From Beijerinckiaceae bacterium (GTDB lineage: Bacteria; Pseudomonadota; Alphaproteobacteria; Rhizobiales; Beijerinckiaceae): a stretch of 10,397 nt of DNA. Below, piece by piece: positions 1 to 6,485 of this stretch. The stretch is from the NCBI GenBank assembly GCA_027311205.1, contig DAICZI010000032.1, positions 1 through 10,397 on the forward strand, read 5' to 3'. The first letter of the stretch is position 1, and each line of letters opens with the position of its first letter. The notes beneath the pieces were generated by a model, which saw only the letters and a program-made list of their open reading frames with translations, was not told the DNA's origin and did no database searches. The position numbers were made by a program, and so were the translations under genes.

Positions 1-699
1 CTCCCGGACGGTGTGCCCGATCATCTGCGTGCCGACACGCCGGACGCCTTCGCCGCCAAGACCTTTGAAGACTGGATGAAACAGCGCCAGCAAATCTCGA
101 AATATGACCCGGCCAAAAGCGCCGATGAATACGCCTTTACGCCGTCTGACGCGATCAAGGATCTGGTGGGCGATGTCTCGAAAGACCCGGTGTTCAATGC
201 CGCGCGCGAAAGCGCCTTCAAGGCCGGTGTGCCGAAAGCCGCCTTCAATGGCTTTATCGGGGGTGTCTATGAGGCGCTGGCGGCGCAGAAGCTTATTCCG
301 GCGCCCTATGATCCGGGCAAGGAGCGCGCGGCGTTTTTGGGCGAGGAAGGCAAGGGCCTCAACGAAGCCCAGCAAGTCGAGAAAATGCGGCCGCTGCTCG
401 AAGGCGCGCAGGCCTTCGTCACGTCTTTGACCAACAATGGCACGCTTGACCAGGCCGGAGCGGGGCAGCTCATGGCGCTGCTCGATACGGCGGCCGGCGC
501 GAAAGCTGTGCTGGCGCTGCAGAAAATGGTGGCAAACAAGGGCTTGAGCCCAGGTGGGCAGAGCGGCGGCACCGAAAGCATATCGCGCGAAGCCTTGCGC
601 GCCCGCAATGCCGACCCGCGCAACCAGCGGGGGCGCCAGGAATATGACCGCGCCTTCGCCGAAGAGACGCAGCGGCTTTATCAGAAATTGGGCACGTAA
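1..699 (+). CDS. Phage scaffolding / capsid assembly protein, 5'-partial
   Basis: The reading frame is open from the first base, and the first codons (LPDGVPDHLRA) already look like the conserved opening of podovirus scaffold proteins. The GTG at 13 is therefore probably not the start, and the gene begins before the window. The visible part is about 232 residues, acidic and helix-rich, with no membrane segment or enzyme motif. It ends in a charged helix (RNQRGRQEYDRAF followed by EETQRLYQK), the kind of C-terminal tail that scaffold proteins of T7/P22-type phages use to bind coat protein. The expected role is to direct procapsid assembly and then leave the particle. The capsid gene lies downstream, as expected, but is separated from it here by a small accessory gene. 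The family call rests on recalled sequence style plus position; no alignment was run. Confidence 0.72.
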   Translation, partial: LPDGVPDHLRADTPDAFAAKTFEDWMKQRQQISKYDPAKSADEYAFTPSDAIKDLVGDVSKDPVFNAARESAFKAGVPKAAFNGFIGGVYEALAAQKLIPAPYDPGKERAAFLGEEGKGLNEAQQVEKMRPLLEGAQAFVTSLTNNGTLDQAGAGQLMALLDTAAGAKAVLALQKMVANKGLSPGGQSGGTESISREALRARNADPRNQRGRQEYDRAFAEETQRLYQKLGT

Positions 700-833
700 C
701 AATTGGGCTTTCCGTTTTTTAGCGTGGAATCCGGCCCAATGAATGATCCGCTCGCGCGTGAACGAAATGTGGAACGGCCTTCCTTTTCGTCGGCGTGAGC
801 CAGCCGCAGCAAGCAAACGATGAAGGGCATACG
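700..833 (+). other. Intergenic spacer, scaffold gene to accessory gene
   Basis: This 134-base spacer is less GC-rich than its neighbours (31 of 60 bases are G or C at 701-760). It carries ATTGGGC (702-708) and its inverted copy GCCCAAT (734-740), with a T-run (715-720) between them. The 25-base loop makes this a poor terminator. AATTGGGC also occurs directly repeated at 686-693 and 701-708, spanning the scaffold stop codon. No convincing promoter was found. Confidence 0.4.
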
Positions 834-1193
834 ATGACCGAAATGACAAAGGCTTGCCAGGACGTATTCGCCGAACGCCAGCGGCAGATCAGCGTCGAAG
901 GATGGACGCCGGAGCATGACGACGCGCATAGCGATGGCGCGCTGACTTCGGCGGCGATCTGCTACGCCGCCGCGGCGTTTACACCTACTGCTGAAAAGCG
1001 GTCGCCCTGGAAAACGCTGTTCTATCGTGGTGAAGAATTCATCGCGAACAGCTTCCTCGCCGACAATTGGCCGTGGGATCAGAAGTGGTGGAATCCAAAA
1101 AGCCGCCGCCGCGATCTTGTGAAGGCAGCCGCCCTAATCATCGCCGAAATAGATCGGTTGGATCGCGCGACATGCGCGAATTCCACGCCATAA
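834..1193 (+). CDS. Small phage accessory protein (ER-RQ-EGW-DD family), 119 aa
   Basis: The ATG at 834 is preferred over an in-frame GTG at 795 because AAGGG (823-827) sits 6 bases before it and the conserved part begins just after (DVFAERQRQISVEGWTPEHDD). The pattern of ER-RQ, EGW and DD, then a helix with AA-CYA, a WPWD element near WW-P, and a C-terminal helix (LVKAAALIIAEIDRLDR), matches a widespread family of small phage and prophage proteins, usually annotated as hypothetical. The paired acidic residues and all-helical layout recall MazG-like NTP pyrophosphohydrolases, but I do not see the complete metal-binding signature, so no activity is assigned. Lying between scaffold and capsid genes, with its own ribosome binding site and lower-GC flanks, it looks like a late insertion (a 'moron') rather than a virion component. 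Confidence 0.7.
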   Translation: MTEMTKACQDVFAERQRQISVEGWTPEHDDAHSDGALTSAAICYAAAAFTPTAEKRSPWKTLFYRGEEFIANSFLADNWPWDQKWWNPKSRRRDLVKAAALIIAEIDRLDRATCANSTP

Positions 1194-1254
1194 AACGGAA
1201 TTCGAAATGTCAGGCTCAAGAGCCATTCCACACTTTAAAACGAATAGCCAACAA

Positions 1255-1283
1255 TTGACGGCGCGCGGGTGCGCTTAGTCTGT
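1255..1283 (+). promoter_or_regulatory. Possible sigma70-type promoter upstream of capsid gene
   Basis: TTGACG (1255-1260) is a good -35 match at the end of an AT-rich patch (25 of 60 bases are G or C at 1201-1260). The -10 region is weak: GTCTGT follows at a 17-base spacing, or TAGTCT at 15. Location favours a promoter for the capsid transcript, but the poor -10 keeps this speculative. Confidence 0.25.
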
Positions 1284-1290
1284 TGTCATC

Positions 1291-1304
1291 CGCATGGTCA
1301 TGCG
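1291..1304. promoter_or_regulatory. 14-bp dyad in the capsid leader (operator or hairpin)
   Basis: CGCATG (1291-1296) and CATGCG (1299-1304) form a perfect inverted repeat around a GT centre. As RNA it can fold into a 5-bp stem with a GGTC tetraloop. It lies about 90 bases before the capsid start, just downstream of the possible promoter. It could be a protein-binding site or part of a structured leader. Confidence 0.35.
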
Positions 1305-1314
1305 ACCCTAGGCC

Positions 1315-1342
1315 GGAACGGCTCGCGCCAGCGCCCCGTTCC
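1315..1342 (+). promoter_or_regulatory. Leader hairpin upstream of capsid gene
   Basis: GGAACGG (1315-1321) is perfectly complementary to CCGTTCC (1336-1342) across a 14-base loop. No T-run follows, so it is not an intrinsic terminator. A structured 5' leader before a highly expressed capsid gene could stabilise the message or be a processing site. Function is inferred from position only. Confidence 0.35.
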
Positions 1343-1395
1343 CGCCACGGCTTTTCGGACCTGATGGACTTTTCCCTTCTTCAGAGAGAGCTCCC

Positions 1396-2250
1396 ATGGC
1401 AACCGAAGCCCCAAATTGGTACGTGCAGAAATTCATCGATACCGCTGTGAACGTTTTTCAGCAAAAAGGCATGCTGCTGCGCGGCATGTGCTCGCCCGAA
1501 ACCTCGATCCAGGCCAGGACGGTCAACTGGATGGTGGCGGGCAAAGGCGAGGCTGTGCCGCTGCAGCGCGGCTCGATGGGCGGCGCGATGAACGCGCCCC
1601 GCAGCACCGTCTCGGCGCAGATGTCGGACTGGCAGGCCCCTGAATGGGCCTATGAAACCGACCTTGAAAAAATGACGGTCGACGAACAGGCGGTTATCGC
1701 CCAGAACGCCGGATGGGCGATCGGCCGGCGCTCCGACCTGATGGTCATGAACGCCCTCAACGCCACGGCGGCGACGATCGTTGACAATACCGGCTTGGCC
1801 TTCACCTTGCAGCAGGCGCTGACGATGATCGTCACATTGCAGGACCAGGATGTCGGCTGGGAGGGTGATGATATTTTCTGCGGCCTGCCGCCGCTGGCCT
1901 GGCAGCAGTTCCTGTCCTACCGCCAGGTCTCTGATAGCCAGTGGGTTGGTTTTGACGGCCTGCCCTACAAGACCGGCGCCAAGATGAAGGAATGGAACGG
2001 CGTCAAATGGTATCGTTCGCCGCTGTCCTACGCCCCGATCCCAAGCGCCGACAATTATGATTTCTTCATGTGGGCCAAGCGCGCCATCGGTTACGGTACC
2101 AATTATGATCTGCGCACCACGGTCACCTGGGAAAATCTCTATTCCGGCTGGTACCATAATTCGCGCTTTTCGGCGGTGGCGCAGACGCTGTTGCCGAGCG
2201 GCATCGTGCGCGGCCGCGCCGCCTCGAACTCGCTCATCACCATCAACTAA
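1396..2250 (+). CDS. Major capsid protein
   Basis: The 284-residue product resembles the short capsid proteins of podoviruses of this type. It has an N-terminal helix (WYVQKFIDTAVNVFQQKGMLL), a stretch with WMVAGKGEAVPLQRG, and a middle segment where the subunit turns to acidic and basic helices (YETDLEKMTVDEQAV, then AIGRRSDLMVMNALNA). The C-terminal half is rich in aromatic residues, as in a compact shell protein. An HK97-like fold is expected for this class but is not proved here. The start at ATG 1396 follows a purine-rich GAGAGAG (1384-1390) at 5 bases. Synteny is strong: scaffold gene upstream, small head protein then adaptor and nozzle genes downstream. The long leader and the downstream hairpin suggest separate, high-level expression. 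A 258-residue open frame on the opposite strand is a codon-bias shadow. Confidence 0.82.
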   Translation: MATEAPNWYVQKFIDTAVNVFQQKGMLLRGMCSPETSIQARTVNWMVAGKGEAVPLQRGSMGGAMNAPRSTVSAQMSDWQAPEWAYETDLEKMTVDEQAVIAQNAGWAIGRRSDLMVMNALNATAATIVDNTGLAFTLQQALTMIVTLQDQDVGWEGDDIFCGLPPLAWQQFLSYRQVSDSQWVGFDGLPYKTGAKMKEWNGVKWYRSPLSYAPIPSADNYDFFMWAKRAIGYGTNYDLRTTVTWENLYSGWYHNSRFSAVAQTLLPSGIVRGRAASNSLITIN

Positions 2251-2259
2251 ACGCCCAAG

Positions 2260-2285
2260 GGCAGTCCGGTTCAGGCCGGGCTGCC
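2260..2285 (+). terminator. Hairpin after capsid gene (attenuator or message stabiliser)
   Basis: Bases 2260-2269 (GGCAGTCCGG) pair with 2276-2285 (CCGGGCTGCC) to form a 10-bp stem with one G-T pair and a 6-base loop. It starts 9 bases after the capsid stop codon. There is no T-run directly after it, so it is more likely a 3'-end stabiliser or a partial attenuator than an efficient terminator. Confidence 0.45.
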
Positions 2286-2325
2286 GCGCCGTTCAGCGGC
2301 AACCCTCTTTCTCCCGGAGTTTGTC

Positions 2326-2637
2326 ATGGCCTACGATAACATCATCCACAATCTGTTCCGCAAAAACACCCTCGGCTCGATCACGGACTCGGGGGTTCGT
2401 CCCGACAGCGTCAAATACGAATATGGCTATGCCACCGCCGACACGGCGGCGGTGGTCGAGACGGCGGGCTATTTCGATGCCGCCTCGCTGCTCCTCAATG
2501 TCGGCGATGCGATTGTCGCCGTCATGAACGCCGGTGTCGGCCTGGTGCCGGTGCTGAAGCATTATGTCGTGCTGACGAACGCCGTCGCCACGGGTGGCCA
2601 CATCACCATCGGCCTCGCCACCATCGTGGCAGGCTAA
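2326..2637 (+). CDS. Small head-associated protein, possible capsid decoration protein
   Basis: The 103-residue protein starts at ATG 2326 behind a clear GGAG (2316-2319, 6 bases away). It opens with a polar stretch (DNIIHNLFRKN), then YGYATADTAAVVETAGYF, followed by a beta-like half containing LLNVGDAIVAV and repeated short hydrophobic strands (HYVVLTNAVATGG, HITIGLATIV). The 'GYF-AA--L-VGD-I' pattern recurs in small proteins encoded directly after phage capsid genes, where head decoration, stabilisation or fibre roles are suggested. Here it sits between the capsid gene and a strong terminator, so it belongs to the head transcription unit. No enzyme motif, signal peptide or true membrane segment is seen. 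The gene is secure; the role is a position-based inference. Confidence 0.7.
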   Translation: MAYDNIIHNLFRKNTLGSITDSGVRPDSVKYEYGYATADTAAVVETAGYFDAASLLLNVGDAIVAVMNAGVGLVPVLKHYVVLTNAVATGGHITIGLATIVAG

Positions 2638-2648
2638 AAGACCCCCTG

Positions 2649-2678
2649 AAACCGTCACGGTGACCCGTGACGGTTTTT
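2649..2678 (+). terminator. Strong rho-independent terminator
   Basis: AAACCGTCACGG (2649-2660) pairs perfectly with CCGTGACGGTTT (2665-2676) around a TGAC tetraloop, and the stem runs into five Ts (2674-2678). This 12-bp stem with a T-run is a textbook intrinsic terminator. It closes the capsid/head-protein unit 12 bases after the stop codon and 20 bases before the adaptor gene. Confidence 0.9.
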
Positions 2679-2697
2679 CTCACGCTGCGAGACAGCC

Positions 2698-3342
2698 ATG
2701 GCCGCCACTGATGTCGATGTTGCCAATGAGGCCCTGTCCAAGTTCGGGGCCGGTGAAATCGTCACCTTCGACGACGCCACGACGCTGGCCCGCGCGCTGA
2801 AGCGCACCTATTGGCGCGTCGTGCTCGGCATCATGTCGAGCTATGACTGGTCCTTCCTGCGCGTCAACATGCAGCTCGCCCAGCTCGCCGATCAGCCCAT
2901 GCCAGATAATTATCTGGTCGAAGGCTGGCGCTTTGCCTACCTCCTGCCGCCGTTTGGCCAGGGCGGCATTCTCGCCGCGCCGTTCGCCTATCTCGCCAAC
3001 CCGAACCGCCAGGACGAGCTCGTTCATGATTTCGAGCTGCAGAACGGCGTTGTCTATTGCAACGAGGCGACGCTGTACGCCGACTGCCTGCAGGCAGCCG
3101 ATCCCAGCCAATGGCCGCCTTATTTCCGGCGCGCCGTGGTCGACAGTCTCGCCTACGAGCTGGTGATGAGCGTCTCGGGCAACAGCGGGCTGCGCGACAG
3201 CCTGAAACTGGAGGCGGTGGGATCCCCGGATGAAGGCGGCATGGGCGGCTCGATGGGCATGGCCCGCACAGCCGACAGCCGCAACGACAGCTCCGACACG
3301 CTTGGCAATGCCTCGCCGCTGGTTGATGCGAGGTGGCGCTAG
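2698..3342 (+). CDS. Head-to-tail adaptor, T7 gp11-like (tail tubular protein A family)
   Basis: The 214-residue protein shows the recognisable N-terminus of the gp11/TTPA family: DVDVANEALSKFGAGEIVTFDD, then A-LKRTYWRVVLGIMSSYDWSF, where a helical segment ends in W-F. Such proteins form a dodecameric ring under the portal and connect the head to the nozzle. The gp12-like gene follows at once, which supports the call. The C-terminal third is glycine- and serine-rich (MGGSMGMARTADS) and may be flexible. The start at ATG 2698 has only a weak purine stretch upstream (GCGAGA), the least convincing ribosome binding site in the window. It lies just beyond a strong terminator, so expression requires read-through or a promoter I cannot see. 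The TAG stop directly touches the ATG of the next gene, in the same frame. Confidence 0.8.
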   Translation: MAATDVDVANEALSKFGAGEIVTFDDATTLARALKRTYWRVVLGIMSSYDWSFLRVNMQLAQLADQPMPDNYLVEGWRFAYLLPPFGQGGILAAPFAYLANPNRQDELVHDFELQNGVVYCNEATLYADCLQAADPSQWPPYFRRAVVDSLAYELVMSVSGNSGLRDSLKLEAVGSPDEGGMGGSMGMARTADSRNDSSDTLGNASPLVDARWR

Positions 3343-5946
3343 ATGGTCGGCCGCCCTGGTAAATACCAGCCCCGCTTTACCGCAGGCGAGATGGATCCGC
3401 TCATCCAGTCGAACACGGATGAGGCGATCTATTTCAAAGGCGCTTCGCAATTCGTCAATGTCAAGCCGGTGCCGCAGGGGGGGTTTTCCAACCGCTGGGG
3501 CACGATCGGGCTTGGCCAGGTGCGCAACATGCTGGCAGCGCTGGTACCCTTGGGCGCAACGGCCCCGGTAGGCGTTGCCGCCAATGTGCTCGATGGCCTG
3601 ACCAGCACCAATCTGGTGACCGGGGCGCTCAATGGCGTCAATATCGTGCTGACGGTGACACTGCCTGCGGGCAGCCTGGTATCGTGCATCGATCTCGAAA
3701 ATTTTGGCGGCAATTATGTCGGCGGTGCCGCGCCCGTTCTGGCCTCGCCAACGCCGCCTTTGGTCCCGGCCATGGCCGGAACATTGAGCGTCGCGCTGTC
3801 GAATGACAATGTGACGTTCACCCAGCTCGACAATATCGTGGCGCTCGGGGATGCTTTGCGCACCCGCCGCTTTGCCGCGCCCCCTGGCGCGCCGGTGCTG
3901 GCGCAATATATTCAGGTAACGGTCAGCGTCGGGGCTGCGGCCAACACAATTTTCACGCTGGCCAATCTGCGGGCCTTTGCAGAGACCGCGGTGCTGTCGC
4001 CGGTGCGCATCCGCTCGTTCACGCATTCGCGCACGGTCGCCTATGATCTGGTGTTCACCGACCAAAATGCTGAAGTGTACGCCGAAAGCGGGCGCGTCGC
4101 CTCGGTGCCGCTGGTGGTGAGCGCCACGGCGCTGACCGGTGCCATGGTGGCGGCGATGAAAAACACCCAGCAGCTCGACACCATGATTGTCTTTCACCAG
4201 GATATGCAATCGCTGCGCATCAGGCGCATGGGCGCTGATAGCGAATGGGACTGCGATCCTGCCCCGCTCGAAAATATTCCCAATTTCGATTATGGCGCAG
4301 GCTATGCCAATGGCGTAGCGGCACAATGGGAACTCTCGTTCTTCAATTTCGATACGGCAACCGGCGCGATACCGATGCCCGCTGGTGGCGCGCATTATAC
4401 CATTTCGGTCAATGGCGCAGCGTCACCGGCGATCCAACAGCCGCCGGCCAATTATCTCGGCACGGCGGCGGCGCTGCAGGCGGCGATCTCGGCGCTGCCG
4501 GGCGTCGGCCCAGGCGTCACCGTGGTGCTGACCAGCGCGCCCCTGTCACCGTCCGGGGCCAGCGCGACGCCGCCGGTGTTCACCGTCACCTTTGCCGGGC
4601 CGGCCAATGTCGGCGATGGCTGGGCCTTGAGTGGCGCGGCCATCGACAAATCCGACGCCGCCATCACCGCCGCGCATATCACCACCGGCGTGCTCGGCGG
4701 CGAGCCGGTGATGAGCCCGACGCGCGGCTGGGCCGGCTGCGGCTGCTTTTTTCAGCAGCGGCTGGTGCTGGCAGGGCTGAAGGGCGTCCCCAATGCGGCG
4801 CTGGCGTCCGAAAGCGGCAATTATTTCCAGATGGACACGCAATTGCGCTCGGCGTCCGGACCGATGCTGATCCCGCTCGACACTGATGGCGCGGCGACGA
4901 TTGTCGACGTGCATTCCGGGCGCACGCTGGATTTCTTCTGCGACGCGGGCGAATACTGGCTGTCAACCGGGGCGCTCGATGCCACCACGACGCCGGTGAT
5001 TGTGCGCGGCACCACCAACGGCATTGCGCCGACGGTGGATGCTTTCGAGAATGAAGGCAAGACAATCTATGTCTCGCGAACTGGCGGCACGCTGTTTGAG
5101 TTTGTGTTCAACTATGCGGAACAAAATTACGACAGCAACAATATGTCGATTACCTCATCACAACTGGTGCAGAACATCATCGACGGCGCGCTGCGCCGCC
5201 TGACAGCATCAACCGACGTCAACGAGCTCTATTGCGTGCGCGGCGACGGCCAGGCCTTCATCCTCAATTTGCTGCGCCAGCAGGATATTACCTCATTTGC
5301 GCGGCTGGTGACGGATGGGCAGTTTCTGGCGGTCAATGTCAATGACCGCTTCGAGGTCACCTGGGCGGTGTCGCGCCTCGTCAATGGCGTCGCGGCACAA
5401 TTTGTGGAACGCATGGTCGAGGGCGTGCTGCTCGATGCCCAGCAAACCGTGCCGATCGCGGCCGGGGCGACAGTCCTCACCGGTCTGGCGGAATTCAATG
5501 GCGCCACCGTCTTTGCCATCGTCGATGGCTATGTGCTCGGGCCGTTCATGGTGGCCGCTGGCACGATAAATCTGGCCTACGCGGCAGCCGCCAATGGCAA
5601 TGCGCTGGTCGGCCGCTGGACGCCGCCGCTGGTGGCGACGCTGCCGCAACCCAAAGACATCGGCCCGCGCACCGTGATGCGGCGTCCGTGCCGGGTGCAT
5701 ACGGTACGCGCCACGGTGGTCGATACCTCGAACATCGCCATCGGGGCCAATGGCACCGATGTGTTTGAAGTGCCGCTGGGTCTCTATGGCATGGCGACGG
5801 ACATCCCGCCCAACAGCGCGCCCTATACCGGGCCTGTTGCGGCCGAGGGCCTGCAGGGCTTTTCCGAGGACGGCATTGTGGTGATTACCCAGACGCGGCC
5901 CGGCCTGCTGAATGTCACGGGCGTCACGGTGGAGGTGGACCTGTGA
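3343..5946 (+). CDS. Tail nozzle protein, T7 gp12-like (tail tubular protein B family)
   Basis: The 867-residue product opens with a signature common in podovirus nozzle/stabilisation proteins: PRFTAGEMDPLIQSN, then a Y--GA--FVNVKP element and QGGFSNRWGTIGL. Around residue 217 comes VRIRSFTHSRTVAYDLVF, the expected next core segment. The later core is seen in SPTRGWAGCGCFFQQRLVLAG (454 onwards), PNAALASESGNYF, and an 'FFCDAGEYWLS' strand. Two stretches look like extra modules: about residues 62-216, with a strand pattern resembling a discoidin (F5/8 C-type) fold, and about 342-453, Gly/Pro/Ala-rich. In T7 the gp12 hexamer forms the tail tube tip and gates DNA. GAGG (3330-3333), 9 bases before ATG 3343, supports the start. 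The end overlaps the next gene by GTGA. The family call is good; the exact module borders are estimates. Confidence 0.78.
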   Translation: MVGRPGKYQPRFTAGEMDPLIQSNTDEAIYFKGASQFVNVKPVPQGGFSNRWGTIGLGQVRNMLAALVPLGATAPVGVAANVLDGLTSTNLVTGALNGVNIVLTVTLPAGSLVSCIDLENFGGNYVGGAAPVLASPTPPLVPAMAGTLSVALSNDNVTFTQLDNIVALGDALRTRRFAAPPGAPVLAQYIQVTVSVGAAANTIFTLANLRAFAETAVLSPVRIRSFTHSRTVAYDLVFTDQNAEVYAESGRVASVPLVVSATALTGAMVAAMKNTQQLDTMIVFHQDMQSLRIRRMGADSEWDCDPAPLENIPNFDYGAGYANGVAAQWELSFFNFDTATGAIPMPAGGAHYTISVNGAASPAIQQPPANYLGTAAALQAAISALPGVGPGVTVVLTSAPLSPSGASATPPVFTVTFAGPANVGDGWALSGAAIDKSDAAITAAHITTGVLGGEPVMSPTRGWAGCGCFFQQRLVLAGLKGVPNAALASESGNYFQMDTQLRSASGPMLIPLDTDGAATIVDVHSGRTLDFFCDAGEYWLSTGALDATTTPVIVRGTTNGIAPTVDAFENEGKTIYVSRTGGTLFEFVFNYAEQNYDSNNMSITSSQLVQNIIDGALRRLTASTDVNELYCVRGDGQAFILNLLRQQDITSFARLVTDGQFLAVNVNDRFEVTWAVSRLVNGVAAQFVERMVEGVLLDAQQTVPIAAGATVLTGLAEFNGATVFAIVDGYVLGPFMVAAGTINLAYAAAANGNALVGRWTPPLVATLPQPKDIGPRTVMRRPCRVHTVRATVVDTSNIAIGANGTDVFEVPLGLYGMATDIPPNSAPYTGPVAAEGLQGFSEDGIVVITQTRPGLLNVTGVTVEVDL

Positions 5947-6038
5947 ACATGGCTTATGGCGCGCTCACGGGCGGCAACAGCGGCGTCGCGCAACCCCCCG
6001 GCAACGGCACCGGGATGTTTTCGGGCCTCACAGCATAG
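5943..6038 (+). pseudogene. N-terminal 31 codons of gp14-like internal virion protein, cut by amber codon
   Basis: A GTG at 5943 overlaps the nozzle stop codon (GTGA) and has GGAGG (5931-5935) 7 bases before it, a classic coupled start. An in-frame ATG at 5949 is an alternative. Translation gives 31 residues (VNMAYGALTGG, then GMFSGLTA) and stops at TAG 6036-6038. The same frame stays open after it to 6482, and the residues on both sides read as one protein. This is therefore taken as the broken front end of the following gene rather than a separate peptide. A single base change from a Tyr, Gln, Trp, Lys, Glu, Ser or Leu codon would explain the TAG. A sequencing error, a genuine short peptide, or suppression of the amber codon cannot be excluded. 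Confidence 0.6.
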
Positions 6039-6053
6039 AGGTCGCTGGCGGGC

Positions 6054-6482
6054 ATGCAGATGGGCTCGTCGGCCATTGGCATGTTCGGGGCGATGAGCGC
6101 CGGACAGAATATCGCGGGCGCCTATAATTCGGCGGCGGCCGACGCCAAGATCGAAAGCCAGGGCGCCTTGGTGCAAGGCGCCGGTCAGGTCGCCGGGCTT
6201 CGACAGAACCTGACGCAATTGCTCGGGCAGCGCACGGTGATGGCTGGCGCGGGCGGTGTTGATACCGGCCAGGGCGTCGCGGCGCAAAATCGCACCTTGA
6301 TGGGGCAGACAACCGACACGCAAACCGGAGTCGATCTTGCAGGTGCGCGGATCAATTCCGACAAATACCAGATTTCCGGGCTCAATGACCAGTTGCTGGC
6401 CGAACAGGCCAAGCAGTCTGGCATGGTGGGCGCACTGGGCTCCGGCCTTGGGCTCGGCCTGTCGCTTTTGATGATGGGATAG
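6054..6482 (+). CDS. Small internal virion protein, T7 gp14-like (downstream of amber codon)
   Basis: This 142-residue frame continues the same reading frame as the interrupted start at 5943; the intact gene would make about 179 residues. It begins in a Gly/Met-rich hydrophobic stretch (GSSAIGMFGAMSAGQNIAGA), passes through a long Gln- and Ala-rich helix (ESQGALVQGAGQVAGLRQNL, QRTVMAGAGGVDTGQGV), and ends in a hydrophobic segment (GSGLGLGLSLLMMG). This pattern fits gp14-type ejection proteins, which enter the outer membrane as DNA is injected. The position between nozzle and transglycosylase genes agrees. If translated from 6054, GAGG (6038-6041) is 12 bases away, so restart would be weak and the first part of the membrane-active segment would be shortened. 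Its TAG stop lies 3 bases before the next start, in the same frame. Confidence 0.65.
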   Translation: MQMGSSAIGMFGAMSAGQNIAGAYNSAAADAKIESQGALVQGAGQVAGLRQNLTQLLGQRTVMAGAGGVDTGQGVAAQNRTLMGQTTDTQTGVDLAGARINSDKYQISGLNDQLLAEQAKQSGMVGALGSGLGLGLSLLMMG

Positions 6483-6485
6483 GCC

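Noticed and set aside
686..708. Direct repeat AATTGGGC at 686-693 and 701-708, considered as an insertion target duplication
   Set aside because: Only 7 bases lie between the copies and nothing mobile is present; an 8-base repeat is easily chance.
1197..1229. Nested inverted repeats (GGAAT/ATTCC around GGCTC/GAGCC) after the accessory gene, considered as a terminator
   Set aside because: The inner loop is only 2 to 4 bases, an 11-base one-sided bulge separates the two stems, and no T-run follows.
1381..2157. 258-residue minus-strand open frame opposite the capsid gene
   Set aside because: Codon-bias shadow; the + strand capsid gene has start signal, synteny and family resemblance.
2230..2330. 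Programmed frameshift at the end of the capsid gene, as in T7 gene 10
   Set aside because: No slippery heptamer was seen near the stop, and the alternative frame does not lead into the 103-residue gene.
2680..4395. 571-residue open frame on the minus strand opposite the adaptor and nozzle genes
   Set aside because: It lies fully antisense to two recognisable tail genes, has His/Arg/Gly-biased composition typical of a high-GC shadow frame, and spans the terminator and a gene junction.
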